DNA of 64,000 nucleotides from Bin5 sp965116395 (GTDB taxonomy: Bacteria > Chloroflexota > Anaerolineae > Caldilineales > Caldilineaceae): the NCBI GenBank assembly GCA_965116395.1, contig OZ220684.1, positions 2,418,001-2,482,000 on the forward strand, read 5' to 3'. The stretch's first letter is position 1; each line of letters opens with the position of its first letter. The position numbers were made by a program, and so were the translations under genes. Below are positions 29,801 through 38,177 of the stretch, one piece after another. The notes below the pieces were generated by a model. The model searched no databases. It was given only the letters and a program-made list of their open reading frames with translations, and was not told where the DNA came from.

Positions 29801-30093
29801 CCGAGGTGAGAGGTTCCGTGGAAGGCGTCAGACGCGTCACCGCGGCGGAAGTTGCGGCGCAGCCGGCTGTCCTAGTCCAGCCGGGAGCGGTCTTCGCCAG
29901 GTCCGGTCCGGGCACCGAGTACAGTGCGACCGCCCTCCTGCCCAAGGGCACATGGGCCCCCATCACCGGCATCGGCCCCGATCCCCAATGGCTCCGTATC
30001 CAAATCCCCGGCCTCGACGCACCCGTCTGGGTTCACACCGGCTCCGTGAAGCTGATCGGTTCCATCGCAAGCGTCCCCCACGTCACGCAGTAG
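26818..30093 (+). CDS. Secreted protein with acidic DDTDGD repeats and five SH3b (array member 9)
   Basis: 1091 residues. The signal peptide is about 1-38. The N-terminal domain is the second type (DENNDGTCNSDD, CEGQGFGN, CTPGSYVV). One CEGSGLGG/CPPGTYTV beta domain follows (about 210-320). The linker is long and rich in Pro, Gln and Thr. A run of DDTDGD repeats (about 577-636) looks like a divalent-cation-binding acidic tract. Then come a SVWSCQ-like segment and five SH3b domains near 681, 773, 853, 942 and 1025. It is the last array member. Its SH3 region parallels those of the genes at 19001 and 22902 but is clearly more diverged. Confidence 0.9.
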   Translation: MQAKQSVTTLVGALVLLLFALTVISFVPGGPTIQALAPYTQQDPQPHAGFEQLENSVAAGVDLDVSIFFANFPCTDENNDGTCNSDDTFTTVTYRFDLLQGGVDGPDADNCEGQGFGNVRTFSPSQYSHWSTTGTIPLSINKDCTPGSYVVKCTITYTEDGATEEIELGCNCGITIDPPLTPTPTPTETHIPTATATAGYTPTPTNTPMPPPSVSIEGLPPEFNEGQDVPFTMVFDGIDDSDTYHYRADVTNSDNDDVDVCEGSGLGGDGQYTGPLNGLGQIRVPGEIDAACPPGTYTVTVTLIGEGGFTDTATKDFRVIGLSLSPIETDTPTATATNTATATATAGKPTKNEPPPQVQPPSKNDPPQQQPTATPTETPEPTATATNTSTPEPTATATDPPRQNQPPPQQQPTATHTNTPEPTATATHTNTPEPTATATNPPRRRQPPPQNQPPVQKPQPPTATATATVTSAPTPTPTADIFFAPPPTQDEPTPTATHTPTAAGRPTPTATATATPSGSLLPTLTPTPTPTGGPTIPPTSDLPDDLWEIIVIIDIGNPNGPDATPDVADPTPTPTSDGDDTDGDDTDGDDTDGDDTDGDGTDGDDTDGDDTDGDGTDGDDTDGDDTDGDDTDDDTPDHYAGDRTVWSCQENSDLVNWLAALRQTMTPGSYPQAVTQPVSMNARLGPGLAYDVITTLPQGTRANIIGVDPRGEWYQIERTGLDIPVWIHQSLATVEGSLANVPTVSAEELAKLPISGATGSRPIAIIQPEVMNVRIGPGIDYDVLTTLPQGTQVKVVGIDPNSDWLLVELDGLTSLGWVYRDLVQVDCPLVNVLRITETEISQTPAALTQTYALFAYSGPGLAYDIVATIPRGTWAEIIAVGDCPPNVWYQVIVPGLDEPVWVIRDFVKVAIGSLAGIPRYGVTDFFPPAADDRPIAVTQPITMNVRSGPGLEYNVVAVVPQDTQARIHGIDPTGDWILVELEGHNALVWIYCHMTEVRGSVEGVRRVTAAEVAAQPAVLVQPGAVFARSGPGTEYSATALLPKGTWAPITGIGPDPQWLRIQIPGLDAPVWVHTGSVKLIGSIASVPHVTQ

Positions 30094-30129
30094 ACCGGTC
30101 GCTCCCTAAGAAGAGCATATAAAGAAATA

Positions 30130-30163
30130 CAAAAGGCCCCGCTGTCCACAGCGGGGCCTTTCT
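30130..30163 (+). terminator. Terminator closing the array
   Basis: Perfect 13-bp stem AAAGGCCCCGCTG (30132-30144) / CAGCGGGGCCTTT (30149-30161) with loop TCCA. Confidence 0.85.
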
Positions 30164-30214
30164 ATATCAGGGACACTGCATCGATTTGGGGCAAGCCCGC
30201 CCCTTGCTTACGTC

Positions 30215-30409
30215 TCAGAATATCTCCGCCAGTGCGATGCTGAACCCCGTCAGCGTGGATGAGTGCAAACTCTCCTCCGCCTCGCAACCGCCCACGGCCT
30301 CCAAACGACTCTCGCCTCGCAGAAAAAGCGTAATCTTCCTGTCGTCAGGGTCCACAATCCAATATTCTCGCACCCCGTAGCGAGCATCCCGTGCCCCATC
30401 CGAAATCGG
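30215..30409 (-). pseudogene. Truncated Uma2-family (DUF820) nuclease relic
   Basis: On the minus strand this frame reads DARYGVREYWIVDPDDRKI, then a hydrophobic LTGFSIALAEIF ending in TGA (30215-30217). This is the typical C-terminal half of Uma2/DUF820 proteins (YGVxEYWIVDP, later LxGFSLxLAEIF). The N-terminal half is absent: the frame runs into the 3' end of the kinase gene at 30431 with no start codon. Too short for a normal 180-190 residue Uma2 protein, so a decayed remnant. Confidence 0.65.
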
Positions 30410-30430
30410 CCTCTGTCGCCCCCAATCCCC

Positions 30431-31630
30431 CTACCCCCGCAACGCCTTCACCACACCATACGCACCCCGCGAAAACGCCGCCAACGCCCCCCCGCGGCTA
30501 AACAACGGCACCGGCCCCGGCACACACGCGCCGCCATCCAGGTCCTCAATCGCCGCCAGCACACGCTGCAGGCCCACTTCGACCATCCGCCGGCGGCCCT
30601 CGTCTTTCAGCGCAAGCCCCCCGCAGGCCAGAACCATTACCAGCAGGTTGGCAAGCGAGTGCTCGCGGTACAGGCGCCAACACGCCTCAAACGTGAACCC
30701 CTGCACCCCCATCTCCCCGATGATTTCGGTATACTCTTCCAGCACTTCGCGCTCGATCTGGCGGCGTACCTCGGTCGTTACGCTCCCCACCAGGAAATAT
30801 GCCACATCAAAGAGAGGGCTCCGCAACCCGCTCACCTGCCAGTCGATGATCGCAATCTCGTCCCCGCCGTCGGCCGCAAAGAATATATTGTCCAACCGGA
30901 AATCGCCGTGGCTCAGCGTCTTCGGCCCGGCCGCGACACGAACGATCTGGCTGTCGATGCGCGAACCGTAGGTTTCCGCCAGACGGCGCATATCGTCCGA
31001 GAAAAACCTGCCGAACCTTTCGAACGTGGTCGAAAGGTTCGCAAGGTAGACGAGCTGAATCAGCATTCTGCGTCTGGGTGAAAAACCGTCGGTAAACATA
31101 TTCAACGGCGGCTGATCAGTCCTGTTCCAGTAGGTACCATGCAGCCTGGCGATCGCACGGATCGCGTGTCGGGTCTGTTCCGCGCTGGCGCCGTCAAAAT
31201 GGCTCACCGCCTGCCAGTCCCCAAAATCTTCCAGCACCAGCACAAACCGGTCGCTGCCGGCTTCATAATCACCATAGAGCAAAGCCGGCGACCGTACCGG
31301 CGCCTGCGACGCGATCAACCTGTAGAAGTCGTATCCCCGTTTATGTAATCCCAGACGTTTGCTCAAACGCCGGTTCGCGGCCAGCGGACTGGGCAACTTC
31401 ACGATAACCGTTGCCGGTGCCCAGCCATTCCGCTCAGCCGGCGTCCTCGGCTCGGCATACCTCAACTGACAGCGCAGGATCGTGCCCATGAAGCCCACGC
31501 CGCTGCCAATCTCCTCCCAGGCGATCTCCTTGACAGGGGGAAGATCGGACGCGCCGCCCGCGGCCAATGCCTGTTGCATCCACCGGGCCGTAACTTCCTC
31601 CGGATCTATGGGAATTGGCGGTCTGGTCAT
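30431..31630 (-). CDS. APH/EcKL-like small-molecule phosphotransferase
   Basis: 399 residues of the aminoglycoside-phosphotransferase/ecdysteroid-kinase-like fold. Visible kinase features are the ATP-binding lysine in VIVK (about K78), the Brenner-type catalytic motif HGDFRLDN (H241, D243, N248) and the metal-binding aspartate in IIDW (D263). The substrate cannot be read from sequence; many relatives act on alcohols or other small molecules, and true drug resistance is not implied. No Shine-Dalgarno is obvious before ATG 31630. It stands alone on the minus strand, with the Uma2 relic directly downstream and ribonuclease HI upstream in the same direction but about 235 bases away. Confidence 0.8.
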   Translation of the reverse strand: MTRPPIPIDPEEVTARWMQQALAAGGASDLPPVKEIAWEEIGSGVGFMGTILRCQLRYAEPRTPAERNGWAPATVIVKLPSPLAANRRLSKRLGLHKRGYDFYRLIASQAPVRSPALLYGDYEAGSDRFVLVLEDFGDWQAVSHFDGASAEQTRHAIRAIARLHGTYWNRTDQPPLNMFTDGFSPRRRMLIQLVYLANLSTTFERFGRFFSDDMRRLAETYGSRIDSQIVRVAAGPKTLSHGDFRLDNIFFAADGGDEIAIIDWQVSGLRSPLFDVAYFLVGSVTTEVRRQIEREVLEEYTEIIGEMGVQGFTFEACWRLYREHSLANLLVMVLACGGLALKDEGRRRMVEVGLQRVLAAIEDLDGGACVPGPVPLFSRGGALAAFSRGAYGVVKALRG

Positions 31631-31866
31631 AGCGCTGATTCGTCTCTGATTTCAGCGCGCGCCGGCCATGCGCGTAGCGTCAACTGGGAGGAAGCCAGAT
31701 CGACTACACTGCCTGCACGACACGACTACTGAACAATAGATGCCTGTTCTTGTAGTTTGATTGCTTCGGCGCAACCCATTGCCGCCATCCTGTACAAATG
31801 CCCGCAATGAAAAGGTTTCGCTGCGCCTATTCCACGGTGCCTATATCTCGGCGCCTATCGCGCCGC

Positions 31867-32376
31867 CTATCGCGCCGCGTCAAAAAGCGAAGGGTCCGGC
31901 CCTCGCTCCGTCCGTTCATACTGTTCGTCAATGCGCAAATCTGGCCCCGCCAGCGCCTCCGTCGAAAGCGCGTCGCAGCGCTCATTTTCCTGGTCGCCCG
32001 CATGACCCTTCACCCACTGGTAACGCATCTCGTGCCTGTCACACAGCTCCAGCAGCCGCGCCCACAAATCCGGATTGACCGCCGGCTCGCCCTTCCTGTT
32101 GCGCCGCCAGCCATTTTCCCGCCACCTGCGCGCCCAGCCCTTCGTCAGCGCGTCCAGCACATACTTCGAGTCGCTGTAGAGCGTGACGCTGCACCTTCCG
32201 TTCAAAGCCTCCAGCCCCTTGATCACCGCCAGCAGCTCCATCCGGTTGTTCGTCGTCCTCCGATACCCACCGCACAGCTCCTTGCGGTGTTCGCCGTAGA
32301 GCAGCACCACCCCAAATCCACCCGGCCCCGGATTCCCGCTGCACGCACCGTCCGTATAGAGTGCCACCTCTTTCAT
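31867..32376 (-). CDS. rnhA: Ribonuclease HI
   Basis: 169 residues. It hydrolyses the RNA strand of RNA-DNA hybrids, for example R-loops and lagging-strand primers, in the cytoplasm. The full active site is present: D9 (YTDGACSGNPG), E47 (NNRMEL), D69 (YSDSKY), H125 (WVKGHAG) and D135 (ERCD). The basic protrusion WARRWRENGWRRN (about 81-93), typical of the E. coli-type enzyme, is kept. The extra 25 residues at the C-terminus are unremarkable. ATG 32376 is the only start before YTDG. Confidence 0.95.
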   Translation of the reverse strand: MKEVALYTDGACSGNPGPGGFGVVLLYGEHRKELCGGYRRTTNNRMELLAVIKGLEALNGRCSVTLYSDSKYVLDALTKGWARRWRENGWRRNRKGEPAVNPDLWARLLELCDRHEMRYQWVKGHAGDQENERCDALSTEALAGPDLRIDEQYERTERGPDPSLFDAAR

Positions 32377-32485
32377 CGACCACGACCACCCATCTCATCT
32401 ACCTCTATTCGTAATGACCCAGCCAGATTCAGATCGTGACGCTGAATCAGGCCAGCGCCGCGTTCGAGCGCCGTTCACTAAAAAC

Positions 32486-32771
32486 GTAGCTACCCAGCCG
32501 CAACTGATTCGCAACCCTGAACGAGGCGCGCAAAGGTGTTCTGTCTCCCCGCATTGTTGTATTATGGGCGGTCGGCCGCAAGCGGCCTCCCTTGTGCAGG
32601 GACTGCGCCCCCGCAACGCCCCCCTACAAAACCATCCCTCACCCACCGTGTGCATTCTTCGCAACCTGTCGGCCGGCGAGCAATGCTGCGCCTGCACACC
32701 AGTCGCGTCACCAAGAGCCTGTATGGTTCCAAGGATGACTGGCTGGTCAACTGCTGTGGCTTTGTAGTTAC
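32486..32771. mobile_element. MITE-like element, copy 2
   Basis: About 286 bp. The left end GTAGCTACCCAGCCGC (32486-32501) and the inverse of the right end, GTAACTACAAAGCCAC (right end at 32756-32771), match at 12 of 16 positions. The core at 32564-32645 is close to the other copies; its second hairpin has one change (GGGAC). A further GTAATGACCCAGCCAG end-like sequence at 32415 may be a trace of another insertion. Confidence 0.6.
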
Positions 32772-32815
32772 TTGAAAACTAGAAACTGACTACCAGGAAC
32801 CGCCGTTCAATCCCC

Positions 32816-34102
32816 CTAGTGCCCGTGATCATGCTCACCGTGCAGATGGAAATAGACAATATCCAGCCCCGCTACGTCCGTGATCGTGGCGTCAGTGTGA
32901 TACACAATGTGAAGATGGCCCGTCCCGCAATCGCCGAACTCGTCACACGTGATGTGGCCAATGATGCCGTCGAAATCGGCCGTGCCCCTCAACGCCTCCC
33001 GCAACCGCGCCCGGTCAATGTACAGCGTATCCCCATCGGCAACCGCAACCTCCTCAATCGCGCGCAGCAACATCGTCGTCGCGTCATACGCGTGAACCAT
33101 GTAAACCGACCCCGGCGCCTCATTGTACTGCTCCAGATAGGCCGCCGTCACGTCGCCTCCACTCTTCCCCGTTGCCTCGTTGACGTTGTCTCCAAAGTCC
33201 AGCTCCGGGCTGGCCAGGTACATCCCTTCCGATTCCGGTATCGCCAAGAAATCGAAATCCACCATCGCAGCCCCGCCGATAAGCGTCACCCCCGTCAGTC
33301 CCGCCACCTGGTCGACCTGCCGGACTATCTGCCCGCCCTCGTCAGGGAAAAGCGGCAGAAACAGACCATCCGGACCCGCCGCCGCAACCTCGGTCAGAAC
33401 AGGGATCATGTCCGTGTCACCCTTACTGACCGTCGCCACCATGACCGTGCCCCCCGCATGTTCAAACGCAACCGTGAACGCATTGGCCAGGCCCGAAGTG
33501 TAAGGATCGCCGTCATGAATGACCGCCATCTCGCGCAAGCCCAGATCATGGTAGGCAAACTCAGCCACCGCCTCCGCCTCATAGAGGTCGTTGTTGGTAG
33601 TGCGGAAATAGCCAGGATAATAGTCCGCGCCCGCGTTGCCCCGCAAATCCGATGTCAGCGAAGGCGCCGTATTCGTCGCCGAAATCAACACCAGCCCCGC
33701 CTCGCTCAAAATCGGCGACGCTTTCACCGCCGCCGCCGAGCACGACGTCCCAATAACGCCCACCACCCGCCGGTCGCCCACCACCGTCTGCGCCGCCGCC
33801 GCGCCGCCCTCCGGCGTGCACAGCGAGTCCAGACCCGCGCCCATCGACACATTGTGCCCCTTGATCGGCCCGTAATCGGCCACCGCCAGCGCCACCGCCC
33901 GCTGCGTCGAAGACCCAAGCTCGCCGATGCTCGAAAGCACCGCCGCCGAACGAATCTGGATATCCTCACCCGGGCCCACCACAACCGTTCCCAGCGGACT
34001 CACCACCATATTCTCAGGGATGCACGCACCGCTCAGAAGAAGCGCAAGCACCAAAATTGGCCAGCGCAACAGCGCACTGCGAGGGCGGTCGATCTTTGTC
34101 AT
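32816..34102 (-). CDS. Lipoprotein substrate-binding protein, Leu/Ile/Val family (SBP 1)
   Basis: 428 residues. The N-terminus is a lipoprotein signal with lipobox LSGAC (Cys27), so the mature protein is membrane-anchored outside the cell. The rest is a periplasmic-binding-protein type 1 fold of the branched-chain amino-acid receptor family: the GVIGTSCSAAA loop, then DLRGNAGADYYPGYFR and AYDATTMLLRAIE. The protein ends HLHGEHDHGH, a His-rich tail that could bind metal. A good AAGGAG site precedes the start. Its stop-to-start gap to the upstream paralog at 34147 is 44 bases, so the two probably form an operon. No permease or ATPase gene is nearby; ligand unknown. Confidence 0.85.
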   Translation of the reverse strand: MTKIDRPRSALLRWPILVLALLLSGACIPENMVVSPLGTVVVGPGEDIQIRSAAVLSSIGELGSSTQRAVALAVADYGPIKGHNVSMGAGLDSLCTPEGGAAAAQTVVGDRRVVGVIGTSCSAAAVKASPILSEAGLVLISATNTAPSLTSDLRGNAGADYYPGYFRTTNNDLYEAEAVAEFAYHDLGLREMAVIHDGDPYTSGLANAFTVAFEHAGGTVMVATVSKGDTDMIPVLTEVAAAGPDGLFLPLFPDEGGQIVRQVDQVAGLTGVTLIGGAAMVDFDFLAIPESEGMYLASPELDFGDNVNEATGKSGGDVTAAYLEQYNEAPGSVYMVHAYDATTMLLRAIEEVAVADGDTLYIDRARLREALRGTADFDGIIGHITCDEFGDCGTGHLHIVYHTDATITDVAGLDIVYFHLHGEHDHGH

Positions 34103-34146
34103 TTCTTCACTCCTTGGTCTGAATGAATTTCAACTGGCCAACGCAC

Positions 34147-35412
34147 TTACGGCGCATAGCGGTACACAACCGGCAGCGCTTCAACGTCGGTCATCGTCGA
34201 ATCAGTATGCTGCGATATCTGGATGCGGCCTGTGCCGCAGTCGCCGAACTCGTCACACGAAATGGCACCAATAATACCGCTGAATCTGCTCGTGCTGCCC
34301 ACCGCCTCCCGCAGCCTCGCCCGATCAATGTAGAGCGCATCGCCCTCAACAACCGCCGTCGCCTCGATCGCGCGCAGCAATATCGTCGTGGCGTCGTAAG
34401 CATGCGCCAAATAGGCCGATGTCGAACCCTCACCATACCGCTCCTGGTACGCCGCCGTCAGTTCATCGCCGCTCCTGCCCGTCGCCCCGTTCACATTGCT
34501 GCCAAAGTCCAGCTCCGGCCCCGCAAAATAGAAACCCTCCGACGCCGGCAACTCCAAAAAGTCAGACACCAGCAAGCCGCCGCCGCCAATGCGCGTCAAC
34601 CCCTCCAGGCCGTCCACCTCGCTGCTCTGACGCAAAATGTGCTCCGCCTCCTCCGGAAATATCGGCAAAAACAGACCTTCCGGGCGCCCAGCCGCGATTT
34701 CAGTGAGAACCGCCAGCATGTCCGTGTCGCCCTTATCCACCATAGCCACCGCCACCGTGCCGCCCAACTGTTCAAACGCCTTCGAAAAAGCCGCCGTCAG
34801 GCCCGACGAATACGGATCGCCGTCATGGATCGCCGCCATGCTGCGCAGGCCCAGTTCGTTGTAAACAAAATCGGCCACCGCCTCCGCCTGGTAAAGATCG
34901 TTGCTGGCAACGCGATGGTAACCGGCATGATAGTTGGACCCCGCATTGCCCCGCAGGTCGGATGTCAGCGACGGCGAAGTCGTCGACGGCGCCACCATCA
35001 CCAGGCCCGCCTCGCTCAGGATCGGAGCCGCCGCAGCCGCCGCCACCGAACAGGCCGTGCCGATAACCCCCACCACGCGCCCGTCGCCAACTGCCGTCGC
35101 CGCCGCCGCCGCGCCCCCCGCCGCACTGCACAGCGAGTCCAGACCCGCGCCCATGCTCACAGCATGCCCCTTGATCGGCCCATAGTCGGCGATCGCCAGC
35201 GCCACGCCCCGCTGGCTGGGCACACCCAACTCGCCCGCCCGCGTCAGCGCCCCCAGCGCACGAATCTGAATCTCCTCGCCCCCGCCCACCACCACCGTTC
35301 CCAGCGCGGGCGCTTCATAATCCACCGGCACACACGCGCCCGCCAGGATCAGCAGCGCAATCAGGCTAAACCAATGCAGAAGTACAGGACGGAATCCGCG
35401 TTTCGTCGTCAT
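34147..35412 (-). CDS. Lipoprotein substrate-binding protein, Leu/Ile/Val family (SBP 2)
   Basis: 421 residues, paralog of SBP 1 along its whole length, with lipobox LAGAC (Cys27), the GVIGTACSVAA loop, DLRGNAGSNYHAGYHR and AYDATTILLRAIE. Ribosome site AAGGAGTAAG before ATG 35412. It leads the probable two-gene operon with SBP 1. It lacks SBP 1's His-rich tail and ends VVYRYAP like the third copy at 42571. Extracellular solute capture is expected, for a transporter encoded elsewhere, or possibly a sensory role. Confidence 0.85.
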   Translation of the reverse strand: MTTKRGFRPVLLHWFSLIALLILAGACVPVDYEAPALGTVVVGGGEEIQIRALGALTRAGELGVPSQRGVALAIADYGPIKGHAVSMGAGLDSLCSAAGGAAAAATAVGDGRVVGVIGTACSVAAAAAAPILSEAGLVMVAPSTTSPSLTSDLRGNAGSNYHAGYHRVASNDLYQAEAVADFVYNELGLRSMAAIHDGDPYSSGLTAAFSKAFEQLGGTVAVAMVDKGDTDMLAVLTEIAAGRPEGLFLPIFPEEAEHILRQSSEVDGLEGLTRIGGGGLLVSDFLELPASEGFYFAGPELDFGSNVNGATGRSGDELTAAYQERYGEGSTSAYLAHAYDATTILLRAIEATAVVEGDALYIDRARLREAVGSTSRFSGIIGAISCDEFGDCGTGRIQISQHTDSTMTDVEALPVVYRYAP

Positions 35413-35944
35413 GCTATCTTACTCCTTGGTCTGGCTAACCATCGCACATTCCTCGACGATCGCGACGGTGTCTGGCGCCGTTCAATACTCTATCGTCCCC
35501 TCATTAGCGCACGTCTCGTCAACGCGTCGCCGCCTCAACTGATCGCTTCATACACAATCGCTTCACGCCCGCCAACAGGAACGCGCCAAAAAACTCCCGA
35601 TCTGCAGCGTTCGCATACCGGATTACGCAAGTCGCAGGTTCGAGTGTTCAATTTTCCTGAAGGGTGTTGTCGCAAACGTCTGAGCAACCATAATGGACCT
35701 GTTTTGGTCATTATAGTCTTCTTCTGCGCGGACTGCCAACAGGTTGAGGAGGCTGAAGTCTTTCCGAGCGGGCCAATCGTGGCAGCATTTCCCGTCGGAT
35801 AGGGGGACCAGGGGCCACGCGCGACTGGTATGACTGTTACTTCGCTGGGGCTATCTGTTCGCTGGGGTAAACCGGGCAAAAGAGGTTGCAATTCGGTCTG
35901 CCGCTCCGTCAAATCGGCAGCCGGAAACCTGCATGAAATCAGGG
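35413..35944. other. Intergenic region with tRNA-like fragment and near-palindrome
   Basis: No convincing gene. At 35618-35645 there is a stretch resembling the anticodon-to-T-loop part of a tRNA (GGATTACG, then GTCGCAGGTTCGAG), without pairing partners. At 35690-35714 ATAATGGACC and GGTCATTAT form a near-perfect inverted repeat around TGTTTT, perhaps an operator. Confidence 0.3.
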
Positions 35945-36442
35945 TTAGGCCTTTGGGGGGCCCTCCTTAACCGAGGACTGTATCGAGGCAGATGTTCTCT
36001 GAAGCTCATCTTCGGCCCAGTAAATCATCTCCATTGCTCGCACCACGGCCTCCAACTGCTCCTCGTCCATCAGATCCGCCAATAAATCGATTCGCTCCCG
36101 CCCAATCCGCCAGAACCGTTGTATCGCTTTTTCTCCCGTGTCCGTCAATTTGCAAACGACAACCCGCCGGTCACTTGGATCGGAAACTCTATCCACCAAA
36201 TCCTTTTCTACCAGGCGGTCCACAACCGTCGTCGTCGCCGAAAGCGCTCGACCCAAAGATAGCGCGATGTTGCCCATCCGCAGCGGGCCCACCTGTTCAA
36301 GCAAAACCAACGTCTTGATCTGAGGAATGGTCATGTCCAACCCTTCCCACTCGTCAAGGCGGCCCGTATGCAACTGGCGGTTCAAGTATTCCGCTAACTC
36401 CGCAAACCGATCTGTCAACTTTTGTCTGCGCTCGTCTTCCAC
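35945..36442 (-). CDS. MarR-family transcriptional regulator
   Basis: 165 residues starting at GTG 36442. The central winged-helix region contains the MarR signature: recognition helix in ALSLGRALSATTTVVDRL (about 70-87), then VEKDLVDRVSDPSDRRVVVCKLTDTG split across the wing (DPSDRR). Flanking helices would give the dimer. MarR proteins are dimeric repressors, often released by small aromatic ligands. Targets here are unclear; the nearest gene on the same strand is SBP 2, 530 bases downstream, so control of the SBP pair is possible but not shown. Confidence 0.85.
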   Translation of the reverse strand: MEDERRQKLTDRFAELAEYLNRQLHTGRLDEWEGLDMTIPQIKTLVLLEQVGPLRMGNIALSLGRALSATTTVVDRLVEKDLVDRVSDPSDRRVVVCKLTDTGEKAIQRFWRIGRERIDLLADLMDEEQLEAVVRAMEMIYWAEDELQRTSASIQSSVKEGPPKA

Positions 36443-36505
36443 GAAACTATCGCTCCAAACATCGGTATTTTTTCGCGGCGCACAACTACCCGATCCCGCA
36501 GTGTC

Positions 36506-36581
<76 letters not shown>

Positions 36582-36643
36582 AATATATAATTCTACCCGC
36601 CGCCTCCTGGCCCCCCTGTCAGATAACCTCCCCGCCTGCCGTG

Positions 36644-36716
<73 letters not shown>

Positions 36717-36847
36717 GAAACCGCTGGCTTCTCACCAAGCTACCTCTGTGACAAGCCCTCCAACGCAGAGGAACCAATTTACCAAAAAAGCGTCCCAACA
36801 GTCAAATCGCCGAAATCGCAGGATTACCCACCACCCTGCCTCCCATC

Positions 36848-36923
<76 letters not shown>

Positions 36924-37111
36924 AATCTATATCGCCCACGCCCACAGCGCGCCGGCAACACCATCACGATATAGCTATCCCGCCCGAATGTCAAATAAAA
37001 AGCCCTCAAGGCTACATCCCAAACAACCCTCCCACCACAACCTACCCATCCAACCCACGACAAAAAGGTGCAAAAGCCGTTCTTCGCGGCCCTCCGTGTC
37101 CTTCGCGGACA

Positions 37112-37447
37112 AAAAGGTGTTGCCCTTGACCTTCTTCGTGGTCCTTCGCGGCCCTTCGTGGCCCTTCGTGGATAAAGGTTTTGATGTTGCAGTTGCCGTT
37201 CTCCGTGTCCTCCGTGGAAAAAGGTCTTGCCGTTGCAGTTGCCATACTCCGCGCCCTCCGCGGACAAAAGAAGCTGCAGTTGCCGTTCTTCGCGCCCCTT
37301 CGCGGATAAAAAGGTGTTGCCCTTGACCTTCTTCGTGGTCCTTCGCGGCCCTTCGTGGATAAAGGTTTTGATGTTGCAGTTGCCGTTCTCCGTGTCCTCC
37401 GTGGAAAAAGGTCTTGCCGTTGCAGTTGCCGTACTCCGCGGCCCTCC
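37112..37447. repeat. CCTTCGTGG-type intergenic repeat, two direct copies
   Basis: Two near-identical units (about 37112-37260 and 37308-37447) made of TTCTTCGTGGTCCTTCGCGG, ATAAAGGTTTTGATGTTGCAG and CTCCGTGTCCTCCGTGG phrases. Related tracts occur at 42351-42504 and 44001-44210. The frames through them are not genes. Confidence 0.75.
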
Positions 37448-37650
37448 ACAGAAAAACCACCCAAAAAAATCTCAAAAAGCCCCAATTTCAGTCACCGCGC
37501 CCCCGCACAAAACAAATCCCCGCCCCAACCACACATTTAAGTTAAATCAGCCAATCCCAAACTTTCTCCTAGGCCAAGATCATGTTGTATCATGGAGAGC
37601 CTATGCTAAGAAATGTAACTTCTGTACAAGTCGAGAGAAAGAGAGCCGCA

Positions 37651-38085
37651 ATGCAAACGGCCAAACGCATTTTTGTAAATCTGCCGGTCAGCGATCTCAA
37701 CAATTCGGTAGATTTTTTCACCAAGCTTGGATTCGCCTTCGATGACCAATTCACCGGCGACCATGCCTCCTGTATGATCATCGGCGACAACATGTTCGCG
37801 ATGCTGCTGAAAGAAGAATATTTCCAAAAATTCATCCCCGGCAAAGAAATCGCCGACAGCACCCAAAGCGCAGAAGTCGTCGTCGCCCTCTCCGTAGACT
37901 GCCGCAAAGACGTCGACAGAACCATCGCCAAAGCCCTCGCCGCCGGCGGCCGCGAATGCCGAGACGCCACCGACGCCGGCTGGATGTATGGCCGCGCCTT
38001 CCAGGACCTGGACGGCCACGTCTGGGAAATCTTCTCCGTAGATGCCAAACGGATGGAGAAAACAATGAACGGCCACAAAGCCTAA
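37651..38085 (+). CDS. VOC-superfamily (glyoxalase/bleomycin-resistance fold) protein A
   Basis: 144 residues from ATG 37651, preceded by GAGAGAAAGAGAG. Although the frame is open from 37582, the typical VOC start FVNLPVSDLNNSVDFFTKLG lies right after this methionine. Other family marks are GWMYGRAFQDLDGHVWEI near the C-terminus (the DPDGH-type motif, here DLDGH, containing metal-ligand positions). These small proteins work as dimers; functions range from glyoxalase to antibiotic binding, and no specific substrate can be assigned. It is followed 92 bases later by a close paralog in the same direction. Confidence 0.85.
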   Translation: MQTAKRIFVNLPVSDLNNSVDFFTKLGFAFDDQFTGDHASCMIIGDNMFAMLLKEEYFQKFIPGKEIADSTQSAEVVVALSVDCRKDVDRTIAKALAAGGRECRDATDAGWMYGRAFQDLDGHVWEIFSVDAKRMEKTMNGHKA

Positions 38086-38177
38086 ACCGCGTGCCGTGCA
38101 TTCTGCGCCCAAGGCCGGGCGTGTAACTCCACACAACTGACGTGTATCTACATAAAACCGAAAACAAGAAAAGAGCG

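Noticed and set aside
2..30093. Diversity-generating retroelement acting on the array
   Set aside because: No reverse transcriptase gene or template-variable repeat pair is visible; variation lies in linkers, not in a C-terminal variable fold.
30263..31081. Plus-strand frame of 272 codons opposite the kinase gene
   Set aside because: Antisense to conserved kinase motifs; its translation is Pro/Arg-rich and matches nothing.
32819..34126. Plus-strand frame of 435 codons opposite SBP 1
   Set aside because: Shadow of a gene with lipobox and binding-protein motifs; translation is Arg/His-rich.
37227..37745. Plus-strand frame through the CCTTCGTGG repeats
   Set aside because: Repeat-derived translation; overlaps the start of a real VOC gene in another frame.
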